From: Diaporthe sp. PMI_573
Lineage: Eukaryota; Ascomycota; Sordariomycetes; Diaporthales; Diaporthaceae
Length of the DNA stretch: 64,000 nt
NCBI GenBank assembly: GCA_021399435.1
Contig: JAJTUP010000011.1
Location: 1,178,001 to 1,242,000, forward strand
Direction: 5' to 3'
Shown piece by piece: positions 11,224 to 22,556 of the stretch. The notes under the pieces were generated by a model, which worked only from the letters and a program-made list of their open reading frames with translations, was not told where the DNA came from and did no database searches. Each line of letters opens with the position of its first letter. Within the stretch, counting starts at the first letter, position 1. The position numbers and the translations under genes are program-made.

Positions 11224-12012
11224 TGAAGGTAGAACGGGGATTAAGATCCACGGATTCTGGACTTGGGAAGGCCTAATACATGAGCTCAGCTCACCGGAGG
11301 AATCCTCAAGGCAGAAGGTAGAAGACGTAGTCAAGATAAGCATGTCTTGGAATGCAGGATGAACAAGGATAGACAACGTGCGACGGCAAGGAATTGTGCA
11401 GACTGTGATCTCAACAGGTTTGAGGAGTGAAACTGGCTTGCTGATCCAGGCATAACAGCTGTTGGTCCCGTACATATTCTTACTATCTGCCCATAACGAC
11501 TGCAGGGCCTGCGAACTCTGCTGGGAGCACGAGTCTTCGCCTGCAAATTCAACACCATGTTTGCAAGCCATTAATGGACTTGTGCATGCCTCATATTTAA
11601 GCCCATGGCCATCAGATGGGGTTAGACTGAAGTACCCTGCTTGCGTCAAGGGTTACCTTGGTTGGTGTGTTGCCATTGTGAACAGGAACGGATTGGCGAA
11701 GTGCATAGTATATACAACAGCCTCCTGCACTGTAACCGGCACAGATTTACAGAGTATGATCCACATCAATAGCGGCATCTAGCTACCGTGCGACTGTCGC
11801 CCTCGTTGGCTGCCTGTTGGTTGCCGGTCTGACTTCGTCCCTGCAGAATTTGAGGCCTGGATCCAGTGCTATTCTATTCCTATTCTGCTCTATTCCGATA
11901 AAGCTTTAGTTCCAATGCAGCTTCCACTGGTAAAGTTGGCGCCACATTTACTCTACTCACATTGGACAACGGGAACTCGCAATTAGTTGCCTCAATTGAT
12001 ATACAAGCCACC
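11224..12012. other. intergenic region
   Basis: Spacer between the SAT4-type gene and the P450 fragment, both on the plus strand. It should hold the promoter of the P450. No convincing gene is seen. Confidence 0.45.
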
Positions 12013-12805
12013 ATGCATATCCTGTCAGCCGCAGCTCTGGTCATCTCGCTCCTGGTCCTCGGACTGGTTCTTCACTCAGGCCTGTGTCTGGCTTTGAATT
12101 ACTTTGAGGCCCTAAAGGTCGGCATGCCGCTCCGCGTAATCCCAATTAACCACAACAATCCGATATGGATGCTACTCGACCGTCGTATCCTTGCATTTAT
12201 TAGGCGTCTACCATTCGGACTAGGTGACAATAGCTTCACCAGGTACAACTTTTGTGGCTGGAAGCTTCAAGACCGGTACCGTTCTCATCACGAGATAGGT
12301 GACGTTTGGATGCATGTTACGCCAGTGAGGAACTGGCTGTACGTTGGGGACCCTGAAACTGTTACAGAAATTTGGAAGAGAGGGAGGGATTTCCCACGAG
12401 AGACTACGGCAACTGGTCAGCACTCTCCTGAACGGAAGCGTCTATCTGTGCCTGAACTGACTTTAGCTCGGCATAACCACAGCGATGCTCGATATATTCG
12501 GTAAAAACATAGCCACAGTCAGTCTACATTCTAATCGCTAGTAAACTCTACAGTCTGCTTTTCCAACATACTGACTAGTTACATTAGTCACAAGGAGAAC
12601 AGTGGCGCAGACACCGAAGGCTCGTAAATAACTCTTTCAACGACCAGAACAATCGTATTGTCTGGTCCAAAAGCATCAACGTAGCGTCCGATGTTCTGCA
12701 ATACTGGACATCAGAGGAGTCAGTGAAGACAATCGCTGACGATACTCGTACGCTGGCCCTCCACGTCATGTCACGAGCTAGCTTCGGAAAATCTTTCAAG
12801 TTTCA
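12013..12805 (+). pseudogene. cytochrome P450, 5' fragment truncated by transposon
   Basis: N-terminal third of a microsomal-type P450. A hydrophobic anchor (MHILSAAALVISLLVLGLVL) starts the protein. The segments VGDPETVTEIWKR, MLDIFGKN and EQWRRHRRLVNNSF follow, matching the beta-1, B-helix and C-helix (WxxxR, heme contact) regions of fungal P450s. Exons are about 12013-12415, 12483-12521 and from 12595. Coding similarity stops near 12,800 at SFGKSFKF, where the frame passes straight into hAT transposase sequence. The I-helix, ExxR and heme-cysteine regions are not found on the other side of the transposon block or elsewhere in the window, so the gene is dead. Exon junctions are my best fit, not proven. 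Confidence 0.82.
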
Positions 12806-14363
12806 AGGTTCTCGACATCCTACATACCTTTGGCGTAAGTCTAGAGAAGATTGGCTATTTTACGCTCAACAATGCTAAAAACAACGATACTGCCATAGAG
12901 GTCATAGGTGCTAAACTTGGGTTTGATAGCCGACTACGCCAAAGATACTATATTGGCCACACAATTAACTTGTTAGCCAAGGCGCTCTTATTTGGCAAAA
13001 ACGCCAACACATTTAAGCAGCAATTATTAGGCACAAAAGCGTTATCTAATGCTAAATACACTTAATGGCGTAAAAAAGGACCAATTAGCAAGTTATATAA
13101 TATTGTAGTTAATATACATATTAGCTATCGGCTAATTTACTTATTTAAGGAGGTCTAGAGGGTAAGTGGTTTTACTAAATCCTATTTATCTTATACTAAT
13201 TCCATATATCTAATAGGATAAAATTAATCACGCTACTACCCTTAAACTCTAATTAAAGAAACTAGTTAAGCTAATTATTGATAACAATATATATTAGCTA
13301 TTATAACTCTATATAATCTGCAAGGCTCTATGGCTAAAAACCTCTATCAAACTCCTACTAATTAAGTATAAGGTGTAATAGGAAGATAAAAATTGGTCTA
13401 AAAAGACTAGCTAAGTAATATAAGCTAAGTTAGTAAGAAAACCACGTATCTTTTAAGATGAGAATTAGCTAATAGATAGAGATTAGGAGGTTCTTTACTA
13501 TTTAGAGGCTATTCTAACTATTTTTAAGACTATAGTAAAGATGCTTAAGGATAATAGATATACCTGTAGGTATAAGCAAGGCTAGACTAGCTTTTATGGC
13601 AATATTTAAGATATAGTACTTGGTTATAAGTTACTGCTTAATATACTAGAAGAATATAAGTAGCTTGTTACTAACTTTCCTGATCTAGAATACTTTTGTA
13701 TTAAAATTAACCTTACTTGGAATAAGCTAGATAAATATTATTAGCGACTAGATAAGACGCCTATCTACTATATGGCTATAGCGCTCTATCTAGCCTATTG
13801 TTGGGACTAATTTAATAAAATGTAGGCTTATAAGCCTAGTTAGGTTAAAAAGGTAAAAGAGATAGTTGCTAACATCTAGCTATCTAATTACGTTTATCTT
13901 AAGGTTAGAACTAGCAGTAGTAGAGGTAATAACAAGCCTCTAGTAAAAAGAGCTTGGTTTTTTAATCCCTTTAAAAAGAATAGCTGTCTGCTAAGCTTAA
14001 CACTAGCCTTTGTAGCAGCTATTGTTAGTAACAAGTATTAAGCGTGGCAGATAGATAGTAATATTAGTAACGGTAATATTTGTAATTTAATTAGTTACTA
14101 AATTACTAAGTAAAGTAAATATCTTTAATTATCTAGGATAGCCTTAGACTTCCTAATAATCTAGCCAATATTAGCTGAATATAAGAGGTTATTTTCAGCT
14201 ACTAGTAAGATAGTCTCGGGGTTACATACAAACCTAAATGCTAAGATTATCGCTATTTATTAGGTTTTACACTCTTGGTACCGTGTTGGCATTATTAAGG
14301 ACCTAGATCTATTGTTTAAGTTGCACCTTAAAAGTAAGCTAGATGGCGGTTGTGGGACTCTAG

Positions 14364-14368
14364 GCAAC
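14364..14368 (+). repeat. target site duplication of Gypsy element 1, left copy
   Basis: GCAAC directly precedes the left LTR and is repeated exactly after the right LTR. Five bases is the usual duplication for Gypsy elements. Confidence 0.85.
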
Positions 14369-14641
14369 TGTAACAGGCTGAGGCCTGGAGGAATGGCACT
14401 CGGTTGCCCTCGGCCGCACACCCCCCCTGGGGGGGTACCCGGGACACGGCTACCACCATATTCATGCTATGCCTACAACGGAAGCCTCCGATGATAAAGC
14501 AATGTATGGACGTCTCTAATCAGGAGGCAACATATAGTATGGAAGCCCTGCATCTTGGTTTTCTTCTATTTTGGTTCTTCAAGTTAAGATACTTGTAGAG
14601 TAGCCTAGCTAGTTACAATATACTACCTTGAGACTATTACA
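14369..14641 (+). repeat. left (5') LTR of Gypsy element 1
   Basis: Begins TGTAACAGGCTGAGG and ends CTATTACA, with TG...CA termini. It matches 20097-20376 with mostly C/T and G/A differences. It contains a C7-T-G7 palindromic run near 14421-14435, next to a GGTACCCGGG sequence. Confidence 0.92.
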
Positions 14642-17600
14642 TTATCTCAACTTCTACAACTACGGTACCTTCTGTTTTAATAGAAGTATGGAAGAACTCC
14701 TTTTTCTTTAATTAGAGAGCACTATTTAGGCCCGCGACTTGCTGCCTAATAGTACCACGGAAAGCTGGTATACACCTCTTGTGGGAGTATACTACACACA
14801 GTCTAGTAGTAGACAAGTTAGTCTGTAAAGTTAATAGATTCTTCTAGGGAGCTCTTGATTTTAAGGAGAGTCGTCCTATAATTAGAATGAAAGCCCTATC
14901 ACCCTCTTACATATTAAAGGTCTTGGATAGCTAATGAGGAAGCTGTTCCTATATTCAAAGGTCTTGAGTACTTGAGATAGGAACAGAGTAGTTAGCAGTC
15001 TTGTAAATCTACAAAGGTCTTACAGTCTAGACTAATTAGAAGCCAGGGCACTATATTAACTCCTTATTACTAGAGATAGCCCTAAAGAGACGTCTACCAT
15101 AATGGCGTCTAACAACACAACAGGGGATACCTAGTTAGGGGAACCCCAAGCATAATAGCAGTCCTAGTTAATAAAGATACTAAAACTCCTAAGTAACTAA
15201 CTCTTAGAGATCTAATCTAAGCAGTTAAAGGAGAAAGAAGCTAGTTAGTAGAAGATCTAACAACTAGAAGAAGACCTGGCTGCCCTCTAACAAGGGCCAG
15301 CCCTTATAACAACTCCCCATAACCTAGTCCTATCTCTCTTAACTACTTCTAACCTGATTAGAAGTATAAAGAAAAGAGCTTTGTTTTCCAACCTTCCTAA
15401 GTTTGATAAAAACCAAAGTACCTTTAGGGGATAGTATATGGAGATAAAGAGTAAGCTAGTAGTTAATGGGCTAGTGATTGGGAGCCCTTCTGATTAGTTT
15501 ACGTATATATATACTAGACTAGAGAAGTCTACCTAGAATATAACTGTAGTATTTATAGAGAGGGGTAGACTAGAAGGAATGTTTAACCCTGATAAGTACC
15601 TAGTATATCTTATTAACATCTATGGTAACCTAAATAGTAAGGCTAGGGTACTTGATTGCCTTTGTTACCTGTGATAACAAGAGAAGGAGAAGTTCTCTGC
15701 TTTTCTCCCATGATTTAAGAAGGAACTCACAGACTATAGTGGTACTGAATGGCTTGTATATATATAGATCAACTAACTCAAGAGAGTACTTAACTTTATA
15801 ATAAGGGATAGACTTGTTGGGCTAATTAGCTTACCAAGAGACGACTTTAAGGTATACATTTAGATACTTTAAACTATTAAGTTTATGCTAGATAGTCTAG
15901 CATTTATGAAGAAAGGGAGGACATAGCGAGCCTCACCCTTTCTAGATAGGAGACAAGGATTAAGCTATAGTAGAGAAGTTATAGAAGCTACTATTGCTAA
16001 TGATTAGATGGATTAGGAGCCGACTAGGGCTAATAGTACCTCCATTTGGAATAATAAGAAGCTTAAAGGAAAACGAGCTAAGTAGGTTGATAAGAAGGAG
16101 CTCGACTAAAGGGCAAAGGAAGGTAGATGCTTTAGATGTGGAAGATTAGGGTATATAGTAGAGAAATGCCCCTTTAAACCTATATACTACCTAAGTAACC
16201 TGCTAGAGAGGGTTACCAAGATAAAGAAGAGTAAGCCTGGTAAGCAGGCCATGGTAGTAGACAGTGATGAAGAAACTGCTATTGTCTTTAATTAGGATGA
16301 AGGGAGTTTGGGAAAAGAATAACCTCTGGTAAAAGTTGTTGTTAGGGGTTAGTAGAGGCTAGGGCTGAGTAGCGAGTGTTTAAGAAGTAGATAGATAGTA
16401 AAGGGATCTACGTTAACTATGGTATAAATAGTACTTATTATACCAAGGTATTTATTAATAGTAGTTGCCTATGTTATGCTTTAGTTAGTAAATACTTTAC
16501 CTAATGCTAATACCTACTATATATTCTAATTACCCCTAGGTCCTTAGAACAAGTCAGTTTAACTATAGAGGATATCATTATATACGTAGCTTACGGCAAT
16601 ATCGACATTAATAACCACAAGCAGTCAAGGGTATTCTTTTACATGATTCCTAATTAGAAAGAAGACCTGATACTTGGTCGACCATGGATAAACGCTAAGC
16701 ACATAGTACTTAACCTAGTAAAGAAGGAAGTATTAATTAGTTCCTTAGGACTAGTTATAAAGGAAAGAGATCCCAAGGAGGACCCTCGGTACCCACTTAA
16801 GCAGCTTATAGGATCAGTATATTTAGCAATAGTCTATCAAGAGAGGAAGATACCCTCTAATTAAACATAGGGCCCTACTATATTTACTATAAGCCTTGTG
16901 GATATTAAGAAAGTACTAAAACTAAAGCCTAAGGGTGACCTATATGAGAAGCTTTCCCTATAGTATTATAAATTCCTGCTCTTATTTAACTAGAAGGAAG
17001 CTAATAAGCTTCCACAATACTAGGAAGGAACTAATCATACCATTCCTTTAAAAACTATATTTAAAGGAAAAGAAAAACCTATACCTTAGGGGCCACTATA
17101 TGGAATGTCTTGAGAGGAGTTAATCATGTTATAGAAGAACTCTGATAGAATACCTTAACAAGAATTTCATTCAAGCGAGCTATTTACCTACTTTTTTACT
17201 AGTACTATTTACTAAAAAGCCTGGTAGAGGACTATGATTTTATATTAATTACCAGGCCCTAAATAAAATTATGAAGAAGGACTAGTACCCCCTGCTCCTA
17301 ATTAGTGAGACGTTATACTCCTTGTTCAAAGCTTGATGGTTTATAAAGCTGGACATCATTACTACGTTCTATAAGATCTGGATTAAGGAAGGGGATGAAT
17401 GGAAGATAGCCTTCTAGACCCAATATAGTCTGTTTAAATGGCTGGTAACGCCTTTTAGGTTAACTAGAGCTCCTATAACCTTTCAACGCTATATTAACTC
17501 TCTATTGCAGGACTACCTTAATAAATTTATTTCTACTTATATTAACGACATTTTGATCTACTTAGATAGAAGCTTATCTAATTACCGCGAGAAGGTGAAG

Positions 17601-20096
17601 AAGGTCTTATCTAGACTCCAGAAGGCTGGCCTATAAGTAGAAATTAACAAGTGTGACTTTGAGGTAAAGAGCGTTACATACCTAGGGTTTATTATAGAAG
17701 CTAGAAAAGGGATCTAAGTAGACCCTAGGAAAATCAAGGCCATCAAGTCTTAGGAACCCCCCTGATTAGTTAGAGGAGTACAAGGTTTTATCAGGTTCGC
17801 TAACTATTACCACAAATTTATCCCAAACTTCTCAAATATCGCTCACCCCCTTACAACACTCACCAAGAAGGACGTTGTATTTAATTAGACTAATGAATGT
17901 AAACAGGCCTTCCAGAAGCTTAAGGATCTTCTAATCAATACCCCAGTACTGGCGTAATGGGACCCAGACAGACAGACGGTACTTGAGACCAATTCCTCCA
18001 AATATACTACCAGAAGAGCCCTCTCCCAATATAACGACAAAGGAATCCTACAACTAGTGGCGTTTTATTTAAAGAAGAACCTCCCAGCAGAGTACAATTA
18101 CCCAATCCATAACAAGGAATTACTAGCAATCATACAATATATAAAACAATAGGATACAGAACTACAAAGCATTTCCTTATTTAAGGTCCTTACTAACCAT
18201 AAGAACCTTAAGTACTTCCAGACTAAATGATAGCTAATGGAATGACAAATCCGCTAGTCCTAGATCCTAGCTTGTTACAACTTCTAGTTACAATATTACC
18301 CTGGGAAGGAAGTAGTAGTACCTGATATACTATCATGGTAGGAGTAGGATATACCCTAAGATGTAAGTGATGATAGGTTAGTGGAGAGATACTTCTAGCT
18401 GCTAAAAGCTACAACTCGCTATATATATGTTTTAACTTAGATAGCTCTAATTAGACTAGGAGCTATTCAAGTTAAGGCTAGATTTATAGTAGAAGGAGAT
18501 TATGATAGTGATTCTAATAAGTAGGTAGACAAGTTAAGTCCCCTACTACCCTTGTTTAAAGATCTTGTATTATAAGAGCTATGGTTTGTGGGATTATAAT
18601 AAAATAACTACTACTGGCTAATTAGAAAGGTAGTAATGGATGGAGAGAGGTAGCTTCCCTAGTAGTAGGGGTTGCCTATTTTAATCTTAGAATGCTTGGT
18701 AGATAATCAGTTCTGGCTGCTTTGGAGAGAGCGTGTTTAGATCCTGCACTATAAACCCCTCTGTATAAAGATTATCCAAGATACCCACGACTCCTATCTA
18801 GCTAGATACCCAGGTAGGGATACCATAAAAGCCCTAGTTAACTATAATTTCACGTAGCCTGGGTTAAGTCAGGATGTATGATGTTTCCTAAGGAATTATA
18901 ATGTTTATAGAAGGAAAGTAATCTAGTGTGAGAAGAAGAGAGGCCTCTTAAAGCCCTTACCCATACCTAATCAGCACTAGGTAGAGATCTTTATTGACTT
19001 TATTACATACTTGCCTCTGATGAAGTAAAGTAATATAATTATTATGATGGTAGTAATGGACTGGCTCTTTAAGGATTAAATCTTTAAGCTAATAACCTTA
19101 ACAACGGCTGAAGAAGTGGCCTAATGTTTGTTATGGTGTCTGATTAGACATTATGGGATCCCCCGGAGTATTGTGTTAGACTGTGGGCCCCAATTTGTTA
19201 GTTTGTTTTAGAAGAAAATCTGTAAGATCCTCTAGATTATAAGGTGCTTATCCTCAGCATACTACCTGGAGATAGACAGGGTAACTAAGTATGTAAATCA
19301 AGTAGTTAAGGACTATGTTAGAACATATACTACATATTAGTAGGAAAACTAGGAAGAGCTAGCCCCTATAGCTATGCTTACTATTAATAACCAGGACTCT
19401 ATGTTAATGGGTATAAGTCCCTTCTTTGCTAGCCACGGATACTACATGGACGTTCTAGGCCTAATTAGGCTAGAAGAAAAGCTGAAGACCACTGCTCAGT
19501 CCCTGCTAGCAGTAGCAGAAGCATTTGTAGGTTGACTCAGAGAAGCTATAGAGTTAGCTCAAGTAGCTATAGCCTCTACATAAGAGAGGCAGGAGTTATA
19601 TAGCAACCAAGACCAACAACCTACTAATTAGTTCTATAAAGGCAATAAGGTTTGGCTCTAACTAAAGAATATTGTTATGACGCGCCTTTTAAAGAAGTTA
19701 GATTAGGTTAATGCTAAGTACATAGTCCTAGATGTTATTAGGACATATAATTACTAGCTGAACATACCTCTAGGGGTCTATAATGTATTCCATATTTCCC
19801 TCCTCTACTGTGCTGTAACAGACCCGTTACCTTTACAGGTAGTTGATAATTCGTAACTACTACTGGTAATCCAGATGGGCAATCCTGATCAGGATAAATA
19901 TAAGGTAGAGAAGATCCTGGCACACAAAAGGAAAGGTTCCTAGATGAAACTATGTATAAAGTAGATAAGCTATACTTAGCTAACTTGGGAAAGCATATAA
20001 GACCTTGATGATACTAAGGCATTAGATGCCTACAAATTAAAAATTAGACATTAGCTAGGTTCTAATCAGGACATCAGCATCATGGAAGGGGGGTAA

Positions 20097-20376
20097 TGTA
20101 ATAGGCTGAGGCCTGGAGGAATGGCACTCGGTTGCCCTCGGCCGCACACCCCCCCCCCCCCGGGGGGGGGTACCCGGGACACGGCTACCGCCATATTCAT
20201 GCTATACCCACAACGAAAGCCTCTGATAACAAAGCAATACACGGATGTCTTTAATTAGGAGGTAATATATGGTATGGAAGCCCTGCATCTTGGTTTTCTT
20301 CTGTTTTAGTTCTTCAAGTTGAGATACTCGTAGAGTAGCCTAGCTAGTTGTAATATGCTACCTTGAGACCGTTACA
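20097..20376 (+). repeat. right (3') LTR of Gypsy element 1
   Basis: Begins TGTAATAGGCTGAGG and ends CCGTTACA. It is about 280 bases against 273 for the left copy; the difference lies mainly in a C13-G8 run at 20149-20169. A purine tract precedes it. Confidence 0.92.
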
Positions 20377-20381
20377 GCAAC
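20377..20381 (+). repeat. target site duplication of Gypsy element 1, right copy
   Basis: GCAAC, identical to 14364-14368. Removing the element and one copy restores a continuous hAT reading frame across the site. Confidence 0.85.
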
Positions 20382-20636
20382 AACAAGCTGGTGCTTGCTG
20401 AGTTAAAATGGCTATTGGAGAGCAAGGATAGCGCTAACAAGGTTGACGATTTATCATAGTAGCAGCAGGCTGAAGAGTTAGTGTTAATGTCTAAAAGTGA
20501 GGCTAAATAGGTGTTGACAAGGTTGTAAATAGCTTTAAAAATCTACTTATAAATCTACTTATAAATCTACGTGTGTACATTCATTTTACTCTGGTTGAAT
20601 ATATGCTACATCTACTATATAATTGCTAAAAAATCG

Positions 20637-20675
20637 TACATCCACTCTACTTGGTCCAAAAGTGGAGTGGATGTA
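20637..20675. repeat. 16-base inverted repeat near the hAT 3' end
   Basis: Two arms, TACATCCACTCTACTT and AAGTGGAGTGGATGTA, are reverse complements with one mismatch and are separated by six bases. Related CATCTACTAT-like words occur just upstream. Such subterminal hairpins are common in hAT elements, so this may mark the end of the transposon. The terminal repeat itself was not identified. Confidence 0.6.
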
Positions 20676-20720
20676 GTGGTTCTGACCCTTGGGCTAAGGT
20701 GTATCCTATTTAATACTCTG

Positions 20721-21175
20721 TGGTCTATCTAGACGGCTATAAGTAGAAATGCTAGACCTGCTTCTTATAGACTTTCTCCCTGATAAGGTTTTTAGGCAAC
20801 TTGACGGTTAGTCTGTTATTATGTTGAGACTCTAAGACTATAATTTTTTATATTGACTTTTAAGAACTGTATGAGCCTTTAAGCAAGGCCGAGAGGCTGT
20901 AAGAGGTTAATGATATAACTTTATCATCGGACTTAGAATTAGATACCGGGCTACCCTGGCTGTTTTATACTTACAATTAGGTAGTAAAATTGCGTGTCTA
21001 AAAAAAGGTGTTAAGAATATAGGAGGTTCTAGGTTTGAGTCTTAATAGTTTAGCCTGAAAAGTTTCTTTCTATACTAAGGGGTATGTTAGATAGTATATA
21101 TACTATGTACTTCCAGGCCTTTAAACAGATTCCTTTTAGTATAGTATAGCGGTATAATCTAATAAATATCTGGAT
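20721..21175. other. AT-rich RIP-affected sequence without recognisable gene
   Basis: Sequence between the likely end of the hAT element and the kinase relic. It is TA-rich with stops in all frames, and no family is recognised. Confidence 0.4.
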
Positions 21176-22500
21176 TTATACAGGTAGTGGTGAGAGCAAG
21201 GACTTGCTGCCTGATGTCTTTGTAATTCCGCTCTCCTTTATCCTTCCTACGCTGGAGCTATGCAGGGGCCTTGGCGGCAGCTGTGTGTCTGATTCCCGCA
21301 TTCTCTTGTTTATTCCTCTGGAGCCGGACGGAGCTTCTAACCGCTGCTGCCTTCTTGTCGCCGTGCTGTTACCCGGGGCATTTCTAGAGCTGCTTATACT
21401 GCTAGATGGGGGCAACCTTGAGTTAGCCATAGCAGCCTGCTCCCAGACATGATTTGCCAGGGCATCTTTGGCCGTTAGCTGGTCTGCAGGATCCCACGCT
21501 AGCATAGACCGCAGCAGAGCCTCTAGGCTGTCGGGCATTCTGCCTTCCAGGCCCGCCAGGTATTAGAGCACTAGCTAGTAGATTTTTGGGTTGGCTGGGG
21601 ACTTGTTCCCCCCGGCCCAGAGTCTAAAGATTGCCAGAAGCGAGAGACCCAGGCTGAAGACATTAATGGCGCTAGTATAGCCCGCCGGCCTGCCTACCTT
21701 GGGCGCCGTAAAGCCCTACAGACCCAGAGCCGCCTTGTGGCCCTTGGTACCAACCTTAGACTTACTATAATCGTAGATAGCCGCCCGCGGGGGTGCTAAC
21801 GAGAATACCAGCAGGTTCTAAGGACTGATATCTCGGTATATAATGCCCATTGCATGTAGGTTTTGTAAGCCCTCCAGCACTTAGTAAAACAGCACTAGCC
21901 ACGTTGCCAGTGCTACCTTATACTATACCGTTACACTAAACGCCAATAGTACGTACAGTATAATTATATATACCGTCTTATAAGCCGATTAGAAGCACAC
22001 CGGCAACTAGCCATGCTTATACTATAACAATAACAGCGGTACCAGCCCAACTGTGCCTAAGGGGATTTGCAATACAATTAAAACCTCGTTAGTTACCATT
22101 TTTTTATTATAGTTACAGCAGTGAATCATCTTACACGCCACTATATTGCCAAACTACCTATCTATGCCGACTATAATAAGGCCGAAGGCGCCCTTTCTAA
22201 CTATATAATGTAGAATAACATCCTTTACATATAGCTGCTCGCGCGTTGGCAGCAGGTCAACACAGCTATGCCCTTGCCCCTGCTGCTGCTAATCCTCTTT
22301 ACAGGCCGAGTCGGGTCCGGCATTCTTATACAGGTGTTGCTACATAGAGGTCCTGCGGCTGGCAGCAAATGCTCCAATATTCTTAACGGAAAACTTAAGT
22401 ATAAAATCAAGCAGACCGATATAAAGATGGTTAGTCTTTATATAAATAACGTATATATCCCTATATTACAGCTTGGCATTAGTGTTTCTATCAGCCAACA
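21176..22500 (-). pseudogene. serine/threonine protein kinase relic
   Basis: Minus-strand remnant of a eukaryotic-type protein kinase. Reading from about 22500 downward: a Gly-loop-like VRKGAFG segment, IVACKMI (Lys of the ATP site), NLHAMGIIYRDIS (the HRD-loop region, here with Tyr), an IYDY segment at the DFG position, and YTSAINVFSLGLSLLAI (the activation-segment/F-helix region). Then LLRSMLAWDPADQLTAKDA, the terminal subdomain XI signature. The last 120 residues are an open frame at 21176-21538 with a Ser/Arg-rich tail. Upstream parts are interrupted by TAG/TAA stops from C-to-T changes. The N-terminal segment before the kinase could be a worn FHA-like domain, but this is uncertain. It may be cargo of a larger mobile element. 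Confidence 0.72.
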
Positions 22501-22556
22501 GGTATGTAATAAAATTGTACTTGTTTAAATTTTATAGTATAAGGACGTAAGATTGT

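Larger units (their letters stand above)
14369..20376 (+). mobile_element. Gypsy-type LTR retrotransposon 1 (RIP-degraded)
   Basis: Complete element of about 6 kb, LTR to LTR, coding on the plus strand and inserted into the hAT transposase gene. In order: left LTR, Gag-like region, a CCHC-type zinc knuckle at about 16128-16170 (CFRCGRLGYIVEKC, with the His position now Tyr), protease region, and reverse transcriptase around 17080-17650 with YINDIL at the YxDD position. An integrase zinc-binding and core region spans about 18770-19330, and a chromodomain-like tail lies near 19870-20060. A purine tract (GGAAGGGGGG, 20084-20093) sits just before the right LTR. The order RT before integrase places it in Gypsy/Metaviridae. 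Every domain carries in-frame TAG/TAA stops, so it is inactive. Confidence 0.9.
12800..20720 (+). mobile_element. hAT-family DNA transposon relic, interrupted by Gypsy element
   Basis: RIP-damaged transposase gene of the fungal hAT superfamily in two parts, about 12800-14368 and 20377-20720. The left part shows KIGYFTLNNAKNNDTA at about 12847, then a GHTINLLAKALLFG segment, as in fungal hAT RNase-H-like domains. The C-terminal dimerisation region with KRLFSATSKIVSGL lies near 14190-14330. The frame resumes after the Gypsy element with KLVLAELKWLLESKDSA. Dozens of TAG/TAA codons stand where CAG/CAA would be expected. The 5' part of the transposase and the left terminal repeat are missing, because the element begins abruptly inside P450 sequence. 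The right end is probably near the hairpin at 20637-20675. Confidence 0.8.
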
